A stretch of DNA of 64,000 nt, from NCBI GenBank assembly GCA_023431185.1, contig JAEYXS010000065.1, positions 1 to 64,000 of the forward strand, given 5' to 3'. Below are positions 17,673 to 30,137 of this stretch, one piece after another. The translations under genes were made by a program, and so were the position numbers. A model generated the notes under the pieces. It was not told where the DNA came from. It did not search any database and worked only from the letters and a program-made list of their open reading frames with translations. Position 1 is the stretch's first letter; the number at the start of each line of letters is the position of its first letter. The stretch comes from Verrucomicrobiota bacterium. GTDB lineage: Bacteria; Verrucomicrobiota; Verrucomicrobiia; Limisphaerales; JAEYXS01.

Positions 17673-18362
17673 ATGAGCCTCATCCGTCTAACTGACATCA
17701 CCCGCCATTATGACATGGGCGCGGAGACTGTGCATGCCTTGCGCGGAGTCTCGCTGTCCATCGAGCGGGGTGAGTATGTCGCCATCATGGGACCGTCTGG
17801 GTCCGGCAAATCCACAATGATGAACATGCTGGGCTGTCTCGATACGCCCAGCGCTGGCCGTTACGAGCTCAATGGCACCGACGTGAGCGAGATGGATGAC
17901 AATGAACTTGCGGAGGTGCGCAATCGGGAGATCGGGTTCATCTTCCAGAGCTTCAATCTGCTCGCCCGGGCGAGTGCGTTGCGCAACGTGGAATTGCCCA
18001 TGGTCTATGCCGGTGTGCCGGCGGATGAACGGCATGAACGGGCCTTGGCAGCTTTGACACAGGTGGGACTGGCGGACCGCATCGAGCACAAGCCGAATGA
18101 GCTTTCCGGCGGTCAACGCCAACGCGTGGCGGTGGCGCGGGCCCTGGTGAACAAGCCTTCCATTCTGCTGGCGGATGAGCCGACGGGGAATCTGGATTCA
18201 CGAACCGGCAAAGAGATCCTCGCACTCTTCGATCAGCTCAGCCGAACCGGGAATACCATCATCGTGGTCACGCATGAGGAGGCGGTGGCACGACATGCGC
18301 GTCGGGTCGTGCGCATCTTGGACGGGCTCATCGCCAGTGATGAGGTGCTGGTGAAAGATTAA
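17673..18362 (+). CDS. MacB/LolD-type ABC transporter ATP-binding protein
   Basis: The 229-residue ATPase has Walker A GPSGSGKST (about 41-49), the MacB/LolD family helix GFIFQSFNLLARASALRNVELP (Q-loop residues within), signature LSGGQRQRVAVARAL and Walker B ILLADEPTGNLDS. It powers a type VII ABC transporter, which uses mechanotransmission rather than classical transport. It sits 21 bases after the adaptor and 3 bases before the first permease; it is the only ATPase in the cluster, so it presumably serves both permeases. Confidence 0.93.
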   Translation: MSLIRLTDITRHYDMGAETVHALRGVSLSIERGEYVAIMGPSGSGKSTMMNMLGCLDTPSAGRYELNGTDVSEMDDNELAEVRNREIGFIFQSFNLLARASALRNVELPMVYAGVPADERHERALAALTQVGLADRIEHKPNELSGGQRQRVAVARALVNKPSILLADEPTGNLDSRTGKEILALFDQLSRTGNTIIVVTHEEAVARHARRVVRILDGLIASDEVLVKD

Positions 18363-18365
18363 ACC

Positions 18366-19589
18366 GTGAAACTTGTCGCTGAACTGCTGGAAGGTTTGTG
18401 GATCGCACTGGATGCGATCCGGGCCAACAAGCTGCGTTCGGCGCTGACCACGTTGGGCATCGTGGTCGGTATCGTCACGGTGAGTTTGATGGCGGCGGCG
18501 ATCGATGGATTGAACCAGGCGTTTCTCAAAAGCATCTCCGCCATCGGCGCAGATGTGGTGTTCATCGATAAATACCCCTGGTTCAATGATGAGCCGTGGT
18601 GGAAGGTGCGCAACCGCAAGGATATCACGATGGCCGAGGCACGGGCGCTTGCGCGGCAATCCCAATACGTCCAGGCGGTGGCGGCAGAAACCTACTCACG
18701 GCGGACGATCCGCTATGGTGATGCGCTGGCGACTTCGGTGACGATCATCGGGACTACGGAGCAGGCGGCGATCGTGTCCGGGCTGAATCTGACGGCGGGA
18801 CGTTTTCTGACTGCCGCAGAAGTGGATGGGGCGCGGCCGGTCTGTGTTCTGGGGGCGGATGTGGCCGCCAACTTTTTCCCGTTTGAATCACCCTTGGAGA
18901 AGCGTGTGCGCATCGGTGACAGCACGTTTGAAGTAGTCGGTGTGATCAGCCGACGCGGTAAGTTCCTGGCGATGGAGAGCTTGGATAACCAAGTGTTCCT
19001 GCCTATCACACGCTTCAATCAGGTCATCAGTTGGCGGCCGAATGTGAACATCCGGATCAAGGTGACGGACATCAAGCTGATGCCAGAGGCACGGGAGGAG
19101 TTTCGTGGCATCCTGCGCCGCATCCGCAATGTGGCACCCGAGGATCCGGATGATTTCGCAATCAACGAGCAGCAGGCATTCATCAACACGTTTCAGCGCG
19201 TGGGCGGCGTTATTGCGGCAGTAGGGCTGTTCATCACTGGGCTGTCACTCTTTGTCGGCGGCATCGGCATCATGAACATCATGTTCGTCAGTGTGGCGGA
19301 GCGCACGAAAGAGATCGGTTTGCGGAAGGCGCTCGGAGCCAAGCCGCGGGCCATCTTGCTGCAATTCCTCTTGGAGGCGGCGCTCATTTGTCTGCTCGGC
19401 GGGTTGATCGGCTTGGGACTGGCCTGGGGTGCTGCCGCCGGAGCTTCCAGTGTTCTGCCCATGACCATTTCACCGATGGTGGTGGGGCTGGCCTTGGGAG
19501 TTTCCCTGGTGACGGGCATCATCGCCGGATTCTTACCCGCCTGGCGGGCGGCGAAGATGGATCCAGTGGAGGCATTGCGGGTGGAGTAG
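18366..19589 (+). CDS. MacB-type ABC transporter permease 1
   Basis: The 407-residue permease begins with a GTG codon 3 bases after the ATPase stop. It has one N-terminal membrane helix (about 18-45: LRSALTTLGIVVGIVTVSLM), a large periplasmic MacB_PCD domain (about 45-270) and three C-terminal helices forming the FtsX domain, with the hallmark GIGIMNIM followed by ERTKEIGLRKALGAK. It ends in the usual WRAAKMDPVEALR motif. The substrate is unknown; MacB-like systems export peptides, macrolides, siderophores or lipoproteins. Confidence 0.9.
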   Translation: MKLVAELLEGLWIALDAIRANKLRSALTTLGIVVGIVTVSLMAAAIDGLNQAFLKSISAIGADVVFIDKYPWFNDEPWWKVRNRKDITMAEARALARQSQYVQAVAAETYSRRTIRYGDALATSVTIIGTTEQAAIVSGLNLTAGRFLTAAEVDGARPVCVLGADVAANFFPFESPLEKRVRIGDSTFEVVGVISRRGKFLAMESLDNQVFLPITRFNQVISWRPNVNIRIKVTDIKLMPEAREEFRGILRRIRNVAPEDPDDFAINEQQAFINTFQRVGGVIAAVGLFITGLSLFVGGIGIMNIMFVSVAERTKEIGLRKALGAKPRAILLQFLLEAALICLLGGLIGLGLAWGAAAGASSVLPMTISPMVVGLALGVSLVTGIIAGFLPAWRAAKMDPVEALRVE

Positions 19590-19624
19590 GTCTGTTCCGT
19601 GATGCGTAACTGGAATTCGTAACT

Positions 19625-20905
19625 TTGGCTGTTAACAATAAATCTAGGAAACGTGCGTTACTCGTCCTTTGGGGCGAGGCGGTGGAGAGTTTTCGCATGG
19701 CGATCGCGGCGGTCGCGGCGCATAAGCTGCGTTCCACATTGACCTTGGCAGGCGTGGTGGTCGGCGTGTTCTCCATCATCGTGGTGATGACGGCGATGCG
19801 TATCCTGCAGCGCAATGTAGAGACGGAACTTAGCGCGTTGGGTACGCATACGTTTGCCGTGAGCCGCTGGCCGGGCATCAATTTTGAAGGGCCGAGCGGC
19901 TGGGAGAAGTATCGTCGCCGGCAGAACCTGATGATGGAGCATGTGCATGCTTTGGAGCGGCGGGCGTCACTGGCCAAGACCATCGGTGCGGAGACGGGCT
20001 TTATGAGCGGAGAGGCTTCTTCCCGTTACTTCACCACGAATCCAGATGTGCAATTGAACGGGGTTACGCCGGGAGTGTTCGTGGCAAAGAATTTGATCAT
20101 CGAGGAAGGCCGGGCGTTCAGTCAGGGCGATCTGGAAAGCGGGCGACCGGTCTGTGTGCTGGGTAATTTCCTCGCGAAGACTTTATTTCCACACAGTTCG
20201 CCCGTGGGCGAGGAGATCAAGTTTGATGGTGTGCGTTATCTGGTGGTGGGGTATCTCGAAGCCAAGGGCGGCATGGGCGGAACGGGGCAGGATAATTTCG
20301 TGGCCATCCCGATGACCGCCGGGCTCAACCGCTACGGGGCACGCTGGCGCAGTCTTTCCATCTTGGTGCAAGCCACGAGCGCAGAGACGTTCGACGACAC
20401 CATAGAGCAGACGCGTGGCATCCTGCGGTCAGTGCGGAAGGTGCAGCCGGGCGAGCCGGATGATTTCGAGATCATGTCGAACGATTCTCTTATCGAGCAG
20501 TTCCGCAACTTGACCTTTGCCGTGCGGGTAGGGGTGACGGTGATCAGTTCCATTTCGTTGCTCGCAGCGGGCATCGGCATCATGAACATCATGCTGGTCT
20601 CGGTGACTGAGCGCACGCGGGAAATCGGGGTGCGGCGGGCCATCGGGGCGAAGAAGCGGAACATTCTCACGCAATTCATCCTGGAAGCGGTGGTCATCTG
20701 CCAGATCGGCGGGCTGATCGGGGTGGCGCTGGGATTGGCGGGCGGGAATGGCGCAGCCATCTATTTCGGGACACCGCCGGTTGTGCCGATGGATTGGGTG
20801 GTGCTGGGGCTGCTGATCTGCTCGGCAGTAGGGATTGTTTTCGGCACTTATCCGGCGTTCAAGGCGGCGAATCTGGATCCGATTGAGTCGCTGCGTTACG
20901 AGTGA
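19625..20905 (+). CDS. MacB-type ABC transporter permease 2
   Basis: The 426-residue permease has the same plan as its upstream neighbour: N-terminal helix (LRSTLTLAGVVVGVFSIIVV), MacB_PCD periplasmic domain, then three helices with GIGIMNIMLVSVTERTREIG and a terminal FKAANLDPIESLRYE. The annotated start is TTG at 19625; an ATG at 19697 would remove the first 24 residues and leave the membrane helix intact, so the start is uncertain. Two consecutive permeases suggest a heterodimeric type VII transporter with the single ATPase. Confidence 0.88.
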   Translation: MAVNNKSRKRALLVLWGEAVESFRMAIAAVAAHKLRSTLTLAGVVVGVFSIIVVMTAMRILQRNVETELSALGTHTFAVSRWPGINFEGPSGWEKYRRRQNLMMEHVHALERRASLAKTIGAETGFMSGEASSRYFTTNPDVQLNGVTPGVFVAKNLIIEEGRAFSQGDLESGRPVCVLGNFLAKTLFPHSSPVGEEIKFDGVRYLVVGYLEAKGGMGGTGQDNFVAIPMTAGLNRYGARWRSLSILVQATSAETFDDTIEQTRGILRSVRKVQPGEPDDFEIMSNDSLIEQFRNLTFAVRVGVTVISSISLLAAGIGIMNIMLVSVTERTREIGVRRAIGAKKRNILTQFILEAVVICQIGGLIGVALGLAGGNGAAIYFGTPPVVPMDWVVLGLLICSAVGIVFGTYPAFKAANLDPIESLRYE

Positions 20906-20961
20906 ACCTGGGCAGGGTGGTTGACGCTGCGGCCGTTTTTTCCTGACGAACTGCTTGTCGG

Positions 20962-21999
20962 GTGGGTGCGGTTTCGGGTATTGACGGAGCAAGTTTCACC
21001 CGCATTCAGGATTTGAAGAAGATTCTAGGCATACTTGGGCTGCTGATCGTGGTCTGTGTGGCGACGGCGCTGATGAGCGACCGTTTCCTCACGCCGTACA
21101 ATGTCGAGAACCTCATCCGGCGCACGGCGCTCTTCGGCATCATCAGCATCGGGGTGGCGTTTGTCATCATCACGGGTGGCATTGATCTCTCTATCGGCTC
21201 GGTGGTGTGTCTGGTGGGGTGCGGGTTGCCGTGGTTGCTGACGGTAAAAGGGGTTTCCGTGCCGGTGGCCTTGATCGTGGTGGTATTGGTTTCCGGGGGG
21301 ATAGGTCTGCTGCATGGGACATTGATAACCAAGCTACGGATACAACCGTTCGTGGTGACCTTATGCGGGTTGCTGATCTATCGCGGCCTGACGCGCGGGC
21401 TGACGCAGGACCAGACGATGGGGTTTGGGAATGAGTTCAAGGGCTTGCGCATCCTGGCGACGGGCAAGGTGCCAGTGCCGTTCATCGAGAATTTCAGCAT
21501 CCCGGCACCGTGCATCATCCTGCTGGTGGTGGCGGTCATCGCGGCGGTGTTCCTGAACAAGACGATCTACGGGCGCTATCTGCTGGCGCTGGGGCGGAAT
21601 GAACAAGCGGCGCGGTTTAGCGGCATCAATACGGATCGCATGATCATCTTGGCGTATGTGATCTGCGGGTTGTTGTCCGGTTTGGGCGGGATGCTTTTCG
21701 TGCTGGATGTGAATTCGGCACAGCCGGTGGATTTCGGGAATTTCTATGAGCTCTATGCCATCGCGGCGGCGGTGCTGGGTGGGTGCAGCTTGCGCGGTGG
21801 GGAAGGGGCCATCACGGGCATCATCATCGGCGCGGCGCTGATGCAGGTGCTGCGGAACATGATCACGCTGGTGGATTCGATGCCGAAGAGTATTGAGTTC
21901 GCGATCATCGGGGCGGTGATATTGGGCGGGGTGGTGGCGGATGAGCTGATCAAGCGGTGGGCGGCAAAGCGGCGGGCGCAGAAGAACGCGGCGCTTTAA
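20962..21999 (+). CDS. Sugar-type ABC transporter permease (RbsC/BPD_transp_2 family), orphan
   Basis: The 345-residue protein has about 8-10 membrane helices and family motifs FVIITGGIDLSIGSVVCL (about 69-86), TKLRIQPFVVTLCGLLIYRG (about 120-139, truncated here) and AAAVLGGCSLRGGEG. RbsC-type permeases import ribose and other sugars with an RbsA-like ATPase and a binding protein. Neither partner is near, so they must be elsewhere or missing. The start is a GTG; an internal start near the first helix is possible. Location 56 bases after the MacB-like operon may be incidental. Confidence 0.85.
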   Translation: MGAVSGIDGASFTRIQDLKKILGILGLLIVVCVATALMSDRFLTPYNVENLIRRTALFGIISIGVAFVIITGGIDLSIGSVVCLVGCGLPWLLTVKGVSVPVALIVVVLVSGGIGLLHGTLITKLRIQPFVVTLCGLLIYRGLTRGLTQDQTMGFGNEFKGLRILATGKVPVPFIENFSIPAPCIILLVVAVIAAVFLNKTIYGRYLLALGRNEQAARFSGINTDRMIILAYVICGLLSGLGGMLFVLDVNSAQPVDFGNFYELYAIAAAVLGGCSLRGGEGAITGIIIGAALMQVLRNMITLVDSMPKSIEFAIIGAVILGGVVADELIKRWAAKRRAQKNAAL

Positions 22000-22056
22000 G
22001 GCTGGGCCTGGACTTTTGACTTGCGGGAAATCAGGTCTAACTTGCGCCGATTGCGC

Positions 22057-23322
22057 ATGACATATTCATTCAGTTCACTTCCTGTCACAGCCAAGCTGTG
22101 CGTATTGGCTGCCACTCTGATCGCCTCAAATCTTTGGGCGCTTGCTGATACCGCCACTTGGTTGCAATGGCGCGGGCCGACCCGTGATGGGCTGGTGACC
22201 AGGACCAAGTGGCCGGAGAAGCTGGATGCGGATCATCTCAAGCAGGTGTGGAGGGTGCCGCTGGGGCCGAGCTATTCCGGCACGGTCGTGACAGTGGACA
22301 AGGTTTTCACCACGGAGACGAAGGACAAGAAGTTCGAGGTGGTCCACGCCTACGATCGCAAGACCGGCAAGGAACTGTGGACGGCGCAGTGGGAAGGATC
22401 CTTGTCGGTGCCGTTCTTTGCCAAAGCGAACGGAGACTGGATCCGGAGCACGCCGGCGAGCGATGGCGAGACGCTCTATGTGGCTGGGATGAAGGATTTG
22501 CTGGTGGCCTTGGAGGTGCAGACCGGCAAAGAAAAGTGGCGGGTGGATTTCATGAAGGAGTTCAAGACGCCACTGCCCTCCTTCGGTTTTGTTTCGTCAC
22601 CGTTGATCGATGGTGAGGCCATCTATGTGCAAGCCGGGGCGGGTGTGGTGAAGCTCGAGAAGCGGACGGGCAAAGTGCTCTGGCGCAGCTTGCAGGATGA
22701 GGGAGGAATGTGGGGCAGTGCCTTTTCCTCACCCATTTTGGCGGAACTCTGCGGGCAGCGCCAGTTGGTGGTGCAATCACGAACGGCGCTTGCCGGTTTG
22801 GAACCGACGACGGGAGCGGTATTGTGGACGCAACCGGTGGAAGCTTTCCGGGGGATGAATATCCTGACGCCGACAGTGATCGGCGATGGGGTATTCACCA
22901 GCACTTATGGCGGAAAGACTCTTTTCTTTGAGGTTTCCAAGAAGGATGGCAGTTACAGTCTCAAACAAAAATGGGAGAACAAATCGCAGGGATACATGTC
23001 CACGCCGGTCATCATCGACGGCCATGCCTATCACCATCTGCGCAATCAAAGGGCTGTGTGCATCGATCTGGCCACGGGGCAAGAAAAGTGGATGAGCGGG
23101 CCAGGTTACGGGAAATACTGGAGCCTGGTGGCCAATGGAGATCGCGTGTTGGCGCTCGACCAAGTCGGCAAACTGTATCTGCTCAAGGCGACGCCAGAGA
23201 AGTTTGACGTGCTTGATTCACGCAAACTGGGTGACGCAGAGATGTGGGCGCACCTGAGCGTAGTCGGACAAGAGATTTACGTGCGCGAGCAGAATGCGCT
23301 GGTGGCGTATCGCTGGGAATAA
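22057..23322 (+). CDS. Exported PQQ-binding-like beta-propeller protein
   Basis: The ATG at 22057 gives a 421-residue protein with a signal peptide (hydrophobic about 10-28, ending NLWALA); an upstream TTG at 22021 is less likely. The mature chain opens WLQWRGPTRDGL, typical of verrucomicrobial and planctomycetal PQQ-like propellers. It continues with blade motifs AYDRKTGKELWTAQWEG, ALEVQTGKEKWRVDF, KLEKRTGKVLWRS and CIDLATGQEKWMSGPG. No quinoprotein catalytic residues are recognised. It ends 3 bases before the convergent SDR gene. Confidence 0.85.
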   Translation: MTYSFSSLPVTAKLCVLAATLIASNLWALADTATWLQWRGPTRDGLVTRTKWPEKLDADHLKQVWRVPLGPSYSGTVVTVDKVFTTETKDKKFEVVHAYDRKTGKELWTAQWEGSLSVPFFAKANGDWIRSTPASDGETLYVAGMKDLLVALEVQTGKEKWRVDFMKEFKTPLPSFGFVSSPLIDGEAIYVQAGAGVVKLEKRTGKVLWRSLQDEGGMWGSAFSSPILAELCGQRQLVVQSRTALAGLEPTTGAVLWTQPVEAFRGMNILTPTVIGDGVFTSTYGGKTLFFEVSKKDGSYSLKQKWENKSQGYMSTPVIIDGHAYHHLRNQRAVCIDLATGQEKWMSGPGYGKYWSLVANGDRVLALDQVGKLYLLKATPEKFDVLDSRKLGDAEMWAHLSVVGQEIYVREQNALVAYRWE

Positions 23323-23325
23323 GCG

Positions 23326-24078
23326 CTAGTAAGTGGCGCGGCCGCCGGAGAGGTCGAAGACGCCGGCGGTGGTGAAGGAGCATTCTTCGGAGCTGAGCCA
23401 GGCGACGAGGGCGGCTGCTTCATCGACTTTGCCGAAGCGGCCCATGGGGATCTTCGAGAGCATGTAGTCGATGTGCTGCTGGGTGCATTGCTTGAGGATG
23501 TCCGTCTGGATGACGGCGGGGGTGATGCAGTTCACGCAGATGTTCGATTGCGCGAGTTCTTTGCCCAGGGATTTGGTGAGGGCGATGACACCGGCCTTTG
23601 AGGCGCTGTAATGGGCGGCGTTCGGATTGCCTTCTTTGCCCGCGATGGAGGCGGTGTTCACGATGCGGCCGTAGCCGTTCTTCAAAAGATAAGGGACGAC
23701 GGCGCGGCAGCAGTTGAAGACGCCGTTCAGGTTCACATCCACCACGGAGTTCCATTCGGCAGGAGTGAGTTCCCAGGTCTTTTTGTTCACGCCGGCGATG
23801 CCCGCGTTGTTCACAAGAATGTCGATCTTGCCGAAAGCTTGCGCGGTGGCTTGGGCGGCGGCTTCGACGGAGGCGGGGTCGGTGAGTTGGACGGTGGTGG
23901 TGTGGACTTTGCCAAACTGACCGAGGGATTGGGCGGCTTCGCGAAGGGCGTCGGCATCGCGGTCCCACAGGCTGACGCTGGCACCGGATTGGAGGAGGCG
24001 TTGGGCGATGGCGTAGCCGATGCCGCGAGCGCCACCGGTGACGATGGCGACGCGGGCTTGGAGGTCGATCTGGTTCAT
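23326..24078 (-). CDS. SDR-family oxidoreductase (FabG-like)
   Basis: The 250-residue classical short-chain dehydrogenase has the cofactor motif TGGARGIG (about 14-21), NNAG near 90, catalytic Ser in NTASIAG (about 142) and the YSASK Tyr/Lys pair (about 156-160). Asp in LWDRD after beta-2 suggests NAD preference. The substrate is not evident; family members act on sugars, fatty acyl or polyol substrates. It stands alone on the minus strand, convergent with the PQQ propeller. Confidence 0.9.
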   Translation of the reverse strand: MNQIDLQARVAIVTGGARGIGYAIAQRLLQSGASVSLWDRDADALREAAQSLGQFGKVHTTTVQLTDPASVEAAAQATAQAFGKIDILVNNAGIAGVNKKTWELTPAEWNSVVDVNLNGVFNCCRAVVPYLLKNGYGRIVNTASIAGKEGNPNAAHYSASKAGVIALTKSLGKELAQSNICVNCITPAVIQTDILKQCTQQHIDYMLSKIPMGRFGKVDEAAALVAWLSSEECSFTTAGVFDLSGGRATY

Positions 24079-24160
24079 GGGAAAATGGTAAGAAGAAATG
24101 ACGAATTACCAAGCCCGAATGACGAAGGAATGACAAATGACCAATGAAAAAGGGTTTCCT

Positions 24161-24192
24161 AGCCACAGATGAAACACTGATCACACAGATGG
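24161..24192. repeat. Degenerate CRCAGATG repeat cluster
   Basis: The stretch CCACAGATG, AACACTGAT, CACACAGATG repeats with a period of about 10 bases. The same family appears at 28058-28089. Confidence 0.45.
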
Positions 24193-24303
24193 AAAAGGGA
24201 TGCATGGGTATGGAATTCTTACAGGTGGAAGAGATTTTGTCTCCAAGCAACGCATATAGCGCATATAGGCCTCACGGTGCATTGATGGAACGGGCACCGT
24301 GGC

Positions 24304-24357
24304 GGCATGAGAAAAGGAACATTTTGTGTGGATGTAGTGGGATGTAGCCGATGGAAG
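24304..24357. repeat. Dispersed intergenic element, copy 1
   Basis: Contains GGCATGAGAAAAG, then ATTTTGTGTGGATGTAGTGG and GATGTAG. About 80 per cent alike by eye to 32996-33051, in the same orientation. Confidence 0.5.
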
Positions 24358-24551
24358 GCTAACAGGGGTGGAGATTTTCGGGTAGATTGGGGGCGTATGA
24401 AAAAGAGGATGAAGGCAAGTGAAGCGACGGATGGAGATGAGATGTCTCAAACCAGCGGTTCATTGGACGTTGCTGCGGGCGGGACGCCCTCGCTCCAAAA
24501 GTGCATTGCGGGGTCAAGAATCTTGCATGGCGGAGGGGCGGGGGAACGGAT

Positions 24552-28049
<3,498 letters not shown>

Positions 28050-28057
28050 AAATTTTA

Positions 28058-28089
28058 ACCGCAGATGGACGCAGATAAACGCAGATGGG
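28058..28089. repeat. Tandem ACGCAGAT repeat, three copies
   Basis: Three 10-base units (CCGCAGATGG, ACGCAGATAA, ACGCAGATGG) lie between the PSD1 gene and the small gene at 28110. The family is the same as at 24161. Confidence 0.55.
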
Positions 28090-28109
28090 GAATCTTTAAG
28101 TGAGTTGAA

Positions 28110-28481
28110 ATGAAAATTGAGCCAACATTGAAATCGAGATTCGTGCTGATAGCACTGAATTTCTTTTTGGTTTCAGCGGCGTTGTCGGCACCTTTCATAT
28201 GGGACCATTTCAAGGCGAGAAAATCGCAGCAGGAATGGCGGCAGAAGGTTACTGTTTTGCAGGTTCTTCTCATGGCGCTTGATAACTATCAGATGCGCGA
28301 AGGGCAATATCCTAAGAGCCTACATGATTTGGATATGGAGCTGATTGGGAAAGATCCCTATCTAGCAACGGGGCTTGCACGTTTTAGTTATGAGAAATTG
28401 GCTGATGGGGGCTTCGAGTTAAAATGTGATGGTGATTCGGTGACTAAGCGAAGTAATCCTCAATTTTCCGCCAAACCTTGA
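28110..28481 (+). CDS. Small membrane-anchored pseudopilin-like protein
   Basis: The 123-residue protein has one N-terminal membrane segment (about 11-30) without a type IV prepilin cleavage motif. The segment LQVLLMALDNYQMREGQYPKS (in part) followed by LHDLD resembles the conserved region of GspG-type pseudopilins, where a long helix leads to a Tyr-Pro-x-x-Leu turn. Codon use is visibly more AT-rich than that of the flanking genes. It sits between the PSD1 and DUF1501 genes, which are normally adjacent, so it looks inserted. The function is unknown; surface exposure is likely. Confidence 0.65.
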   Translation: MKIEPTLKSRFVLIALNFFLVSAALSAPFIWDHFKARKSQQEWRQKVTVLQVLLMALDNYQMREGQYPKSLHDLDMELIGKDPYLATGLARFSYEKLADGGFELKCDGDSVTKRSNPQFSAKP

Positions 28482-28495
28482 CAGATATTTAGCAC

Positions 28496-29971
28496 ATGAG
28501 TGATGACATTTTAAATCCTCGGTTGGCGGAGATGCGGGCGATGACGCGGCGGACGTTTTTTGGACGCGCTGGCTTGGGGCTCGGGGCACTGGCTTTGGGG
28601 CAGATGGGGTTGAACGCGGCGGGACCGAAGCAGCCGGTGGTCGCGGGCGGGAACCCGTTGGCGGTGCGGGCGTCAATGTTTGCGCCTAAGGCGAAGTCGG
28701 TGATTTACCTGCATATGTCGGGCGCGCCGCCGTCGCTGGATCTTTTCGATTACAAGCCGAAGCTGAAGGAGTTGAACATGCAGCCTTGTCCGCAATCGTT
28801 GCTGGACGGGCAACGGTTCGCGTTTATCAAGGGTGTGCCGAAGATGCTGGGCTCGCCGTATGAGTTCAAGCAGCACGGGCAGGCGGGCATGTGGGTGAGC
28901 GAGACGTTGCCACACTTCTCGAAGATCGTGGATGACGTGTGCCTCATCCGCTCGATGAACACGGACCAGTTCAATCACGCACCGGCGGAGCTGTTTCTGT
29001 ATACGGGTTCATCGCGTGCGGGCAGTGCCTCGATGGGTTCGTGGCTCACGTATGGTTTGGGCAGCATGAACCAGGATTTACCGGGATTCGTGGTGTTGCT
29101 TTCGGGCGGCACGGATCCGACGGGGGGAAAGAGTTTGTGGAGCAGCGGGTTTTTGCCGTCGGTCTATCAAGGTGTGCAATGCCGTTCGCAGGGGGAGCCG
29201 ATTTTGTTCTCGAGCAATCCGGAGGGCATGAGCCGGGAATCGCGACGGCGCAGTCTGGATGCGTTGGCGAAGTTGAACGAGATCGAGGCGAAACAGTTCG
29301 GCGATCCGGAAACGCTCACGCGCATCCAGCAATACGAACTGGCGTATCGCATGCAGATCGCGGTGCCGGAGGTGTTCGACATCGCGAAGGAGCCGGGGAG
29401 CATCCGCGAGGCATACGGGGCGAAGCCGGGCGAGGCGTCCTTCGCGAACAACTGTTTGCTGGCGCGGCGATTGGTGGAGAAGGGCGTGCGGTATGTACAG
29501 CTTTATGATTGGGGCTGGGACATCCACGGCACAGGCGCAGGCGATGACTTGATGACGGCGTTTCCGAAGAAGTGCCGTGATGTGGATCAGTCAGCGGCGG
29601 CGTTGATCACGGATTTGAAACAGCGCGGGATGCTGGAGGATACGCTGGTGATCTGGGGCGGAGAGTTTGGTCGCACGCCGATGAATGAGGAGCGGAATGG
29701 CTCGAAGCTTTTGGGGCGCGATCATCATCCGCACTGTTTCACGATTTGGATGGCGGGTGGCGGTATCAAGGCCGGGCATATCCACGGTGAGACGGATGAG
29801 CTGGGCTACATGATCACGAAAGACAAGGTGACGATACGCGATCTGCAATCGACGATCCTGCATCAGATGGGCATGAACCCATATCAGTTCAGTTATCGTT
29901 ATCAGGGATTGAATCAGCGATTGATAGGGCCGACGGATGAGGGGGTGGTGGTGAAAGGGTTGCTGGCCTGA
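28496..29971 (+). CDS. DUF1501 protein with Tat signal
   Basis: The 491-residue protein starts with a twin-arginine signal (MTRRTFFGRAGLGLGALALG around 16-35). The family core has the VIYLHMSGAPPSLDLFDYKP motif near 63-82 (in part), DRD-type segments and ILWGGEFGRTPMNEE-like LVIWGGEFGRTPMNE near 383-397, plus GRDHHPHCFTIWMAGGG. DUF1501 belongs to the alkaline phosphatase/sulfatase superfamily, but catalytic function is unproven. It is exported folded to the periplasm or surface and pairs functionally with PSD1 proteins. It lies 14 bases after the small pseudopilin-like gene. Confidence 0.9.
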   Translation: MSDDILNPRLAEMRAMTRRTFFGRAGLGLGALALGQMGLNAAGPKQPVVAGGNPLAVRASMFAPKAKSVIYLHMSGAPPSLDLFDYKPKLKELNMQPCPQSLLDGQRFAFIKGVPKMLGSPYEFKQHGQAGMWVSETLPHFSKIVDDVCLIRSMNTDQFNHAPAELFLYTGSSRAGSASMGSWLTYGLGSMNQDLPGFVVLLSGGTDPTGGKSLWSSGFLPSVYQGVQCRSQGEPILFSSNPEGMSRESRRRSLDALAKLNEIEAKQFGDPETLTRIQQYELAYRMQIAVPEVFDIAKEPGSIREAYGAKPGEASFANNCLLARRLVEKGVRYVQLYDWGWDIHGTGAGDDLMTAFPKKCRDVDQSAAALITDLKQRGMLEDTLVIWGGEFGRTPMNEERNGSKLLGRDHHPHCFTIWMAGGGIKAGHIHGETDELGYMITKDKVTIRDLQSTILHQMGMNPYQFSYRYQGLNQRLIGPTDEGVVVKGLLA

Positions 29972-30137
29972 GGGCGGCATGGTCGGTCAGATGCGAGCCG
30001 GAGGTGGGGCGAAAGCTTTCGCTGGTGGGAGTCTGGAATACATTGTTTGTAACCGGAGGTGGTTTGCGGCGTTACCATTGATGAAGCTGGCAGATGCCGG
30101 TGAGAACCAACCCAATACTTAACTGACCTTTAGGTTT

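Larger units (their letters stand above)
24079..24551. other. Intergenic region rich in degenerate repeats
   Basis: No gene is supported here. The stretch holds ATGAC/AATGAC-type short repeats near 24095-24150, a CACAGAT repeat cluster (24161-24192), and a longer element (24304-24357) that recurs at about 33 kb. A GC-rich GGGCGGGACGCCCTCGCTCC segment lies near 24478. Confidence 0.6.
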
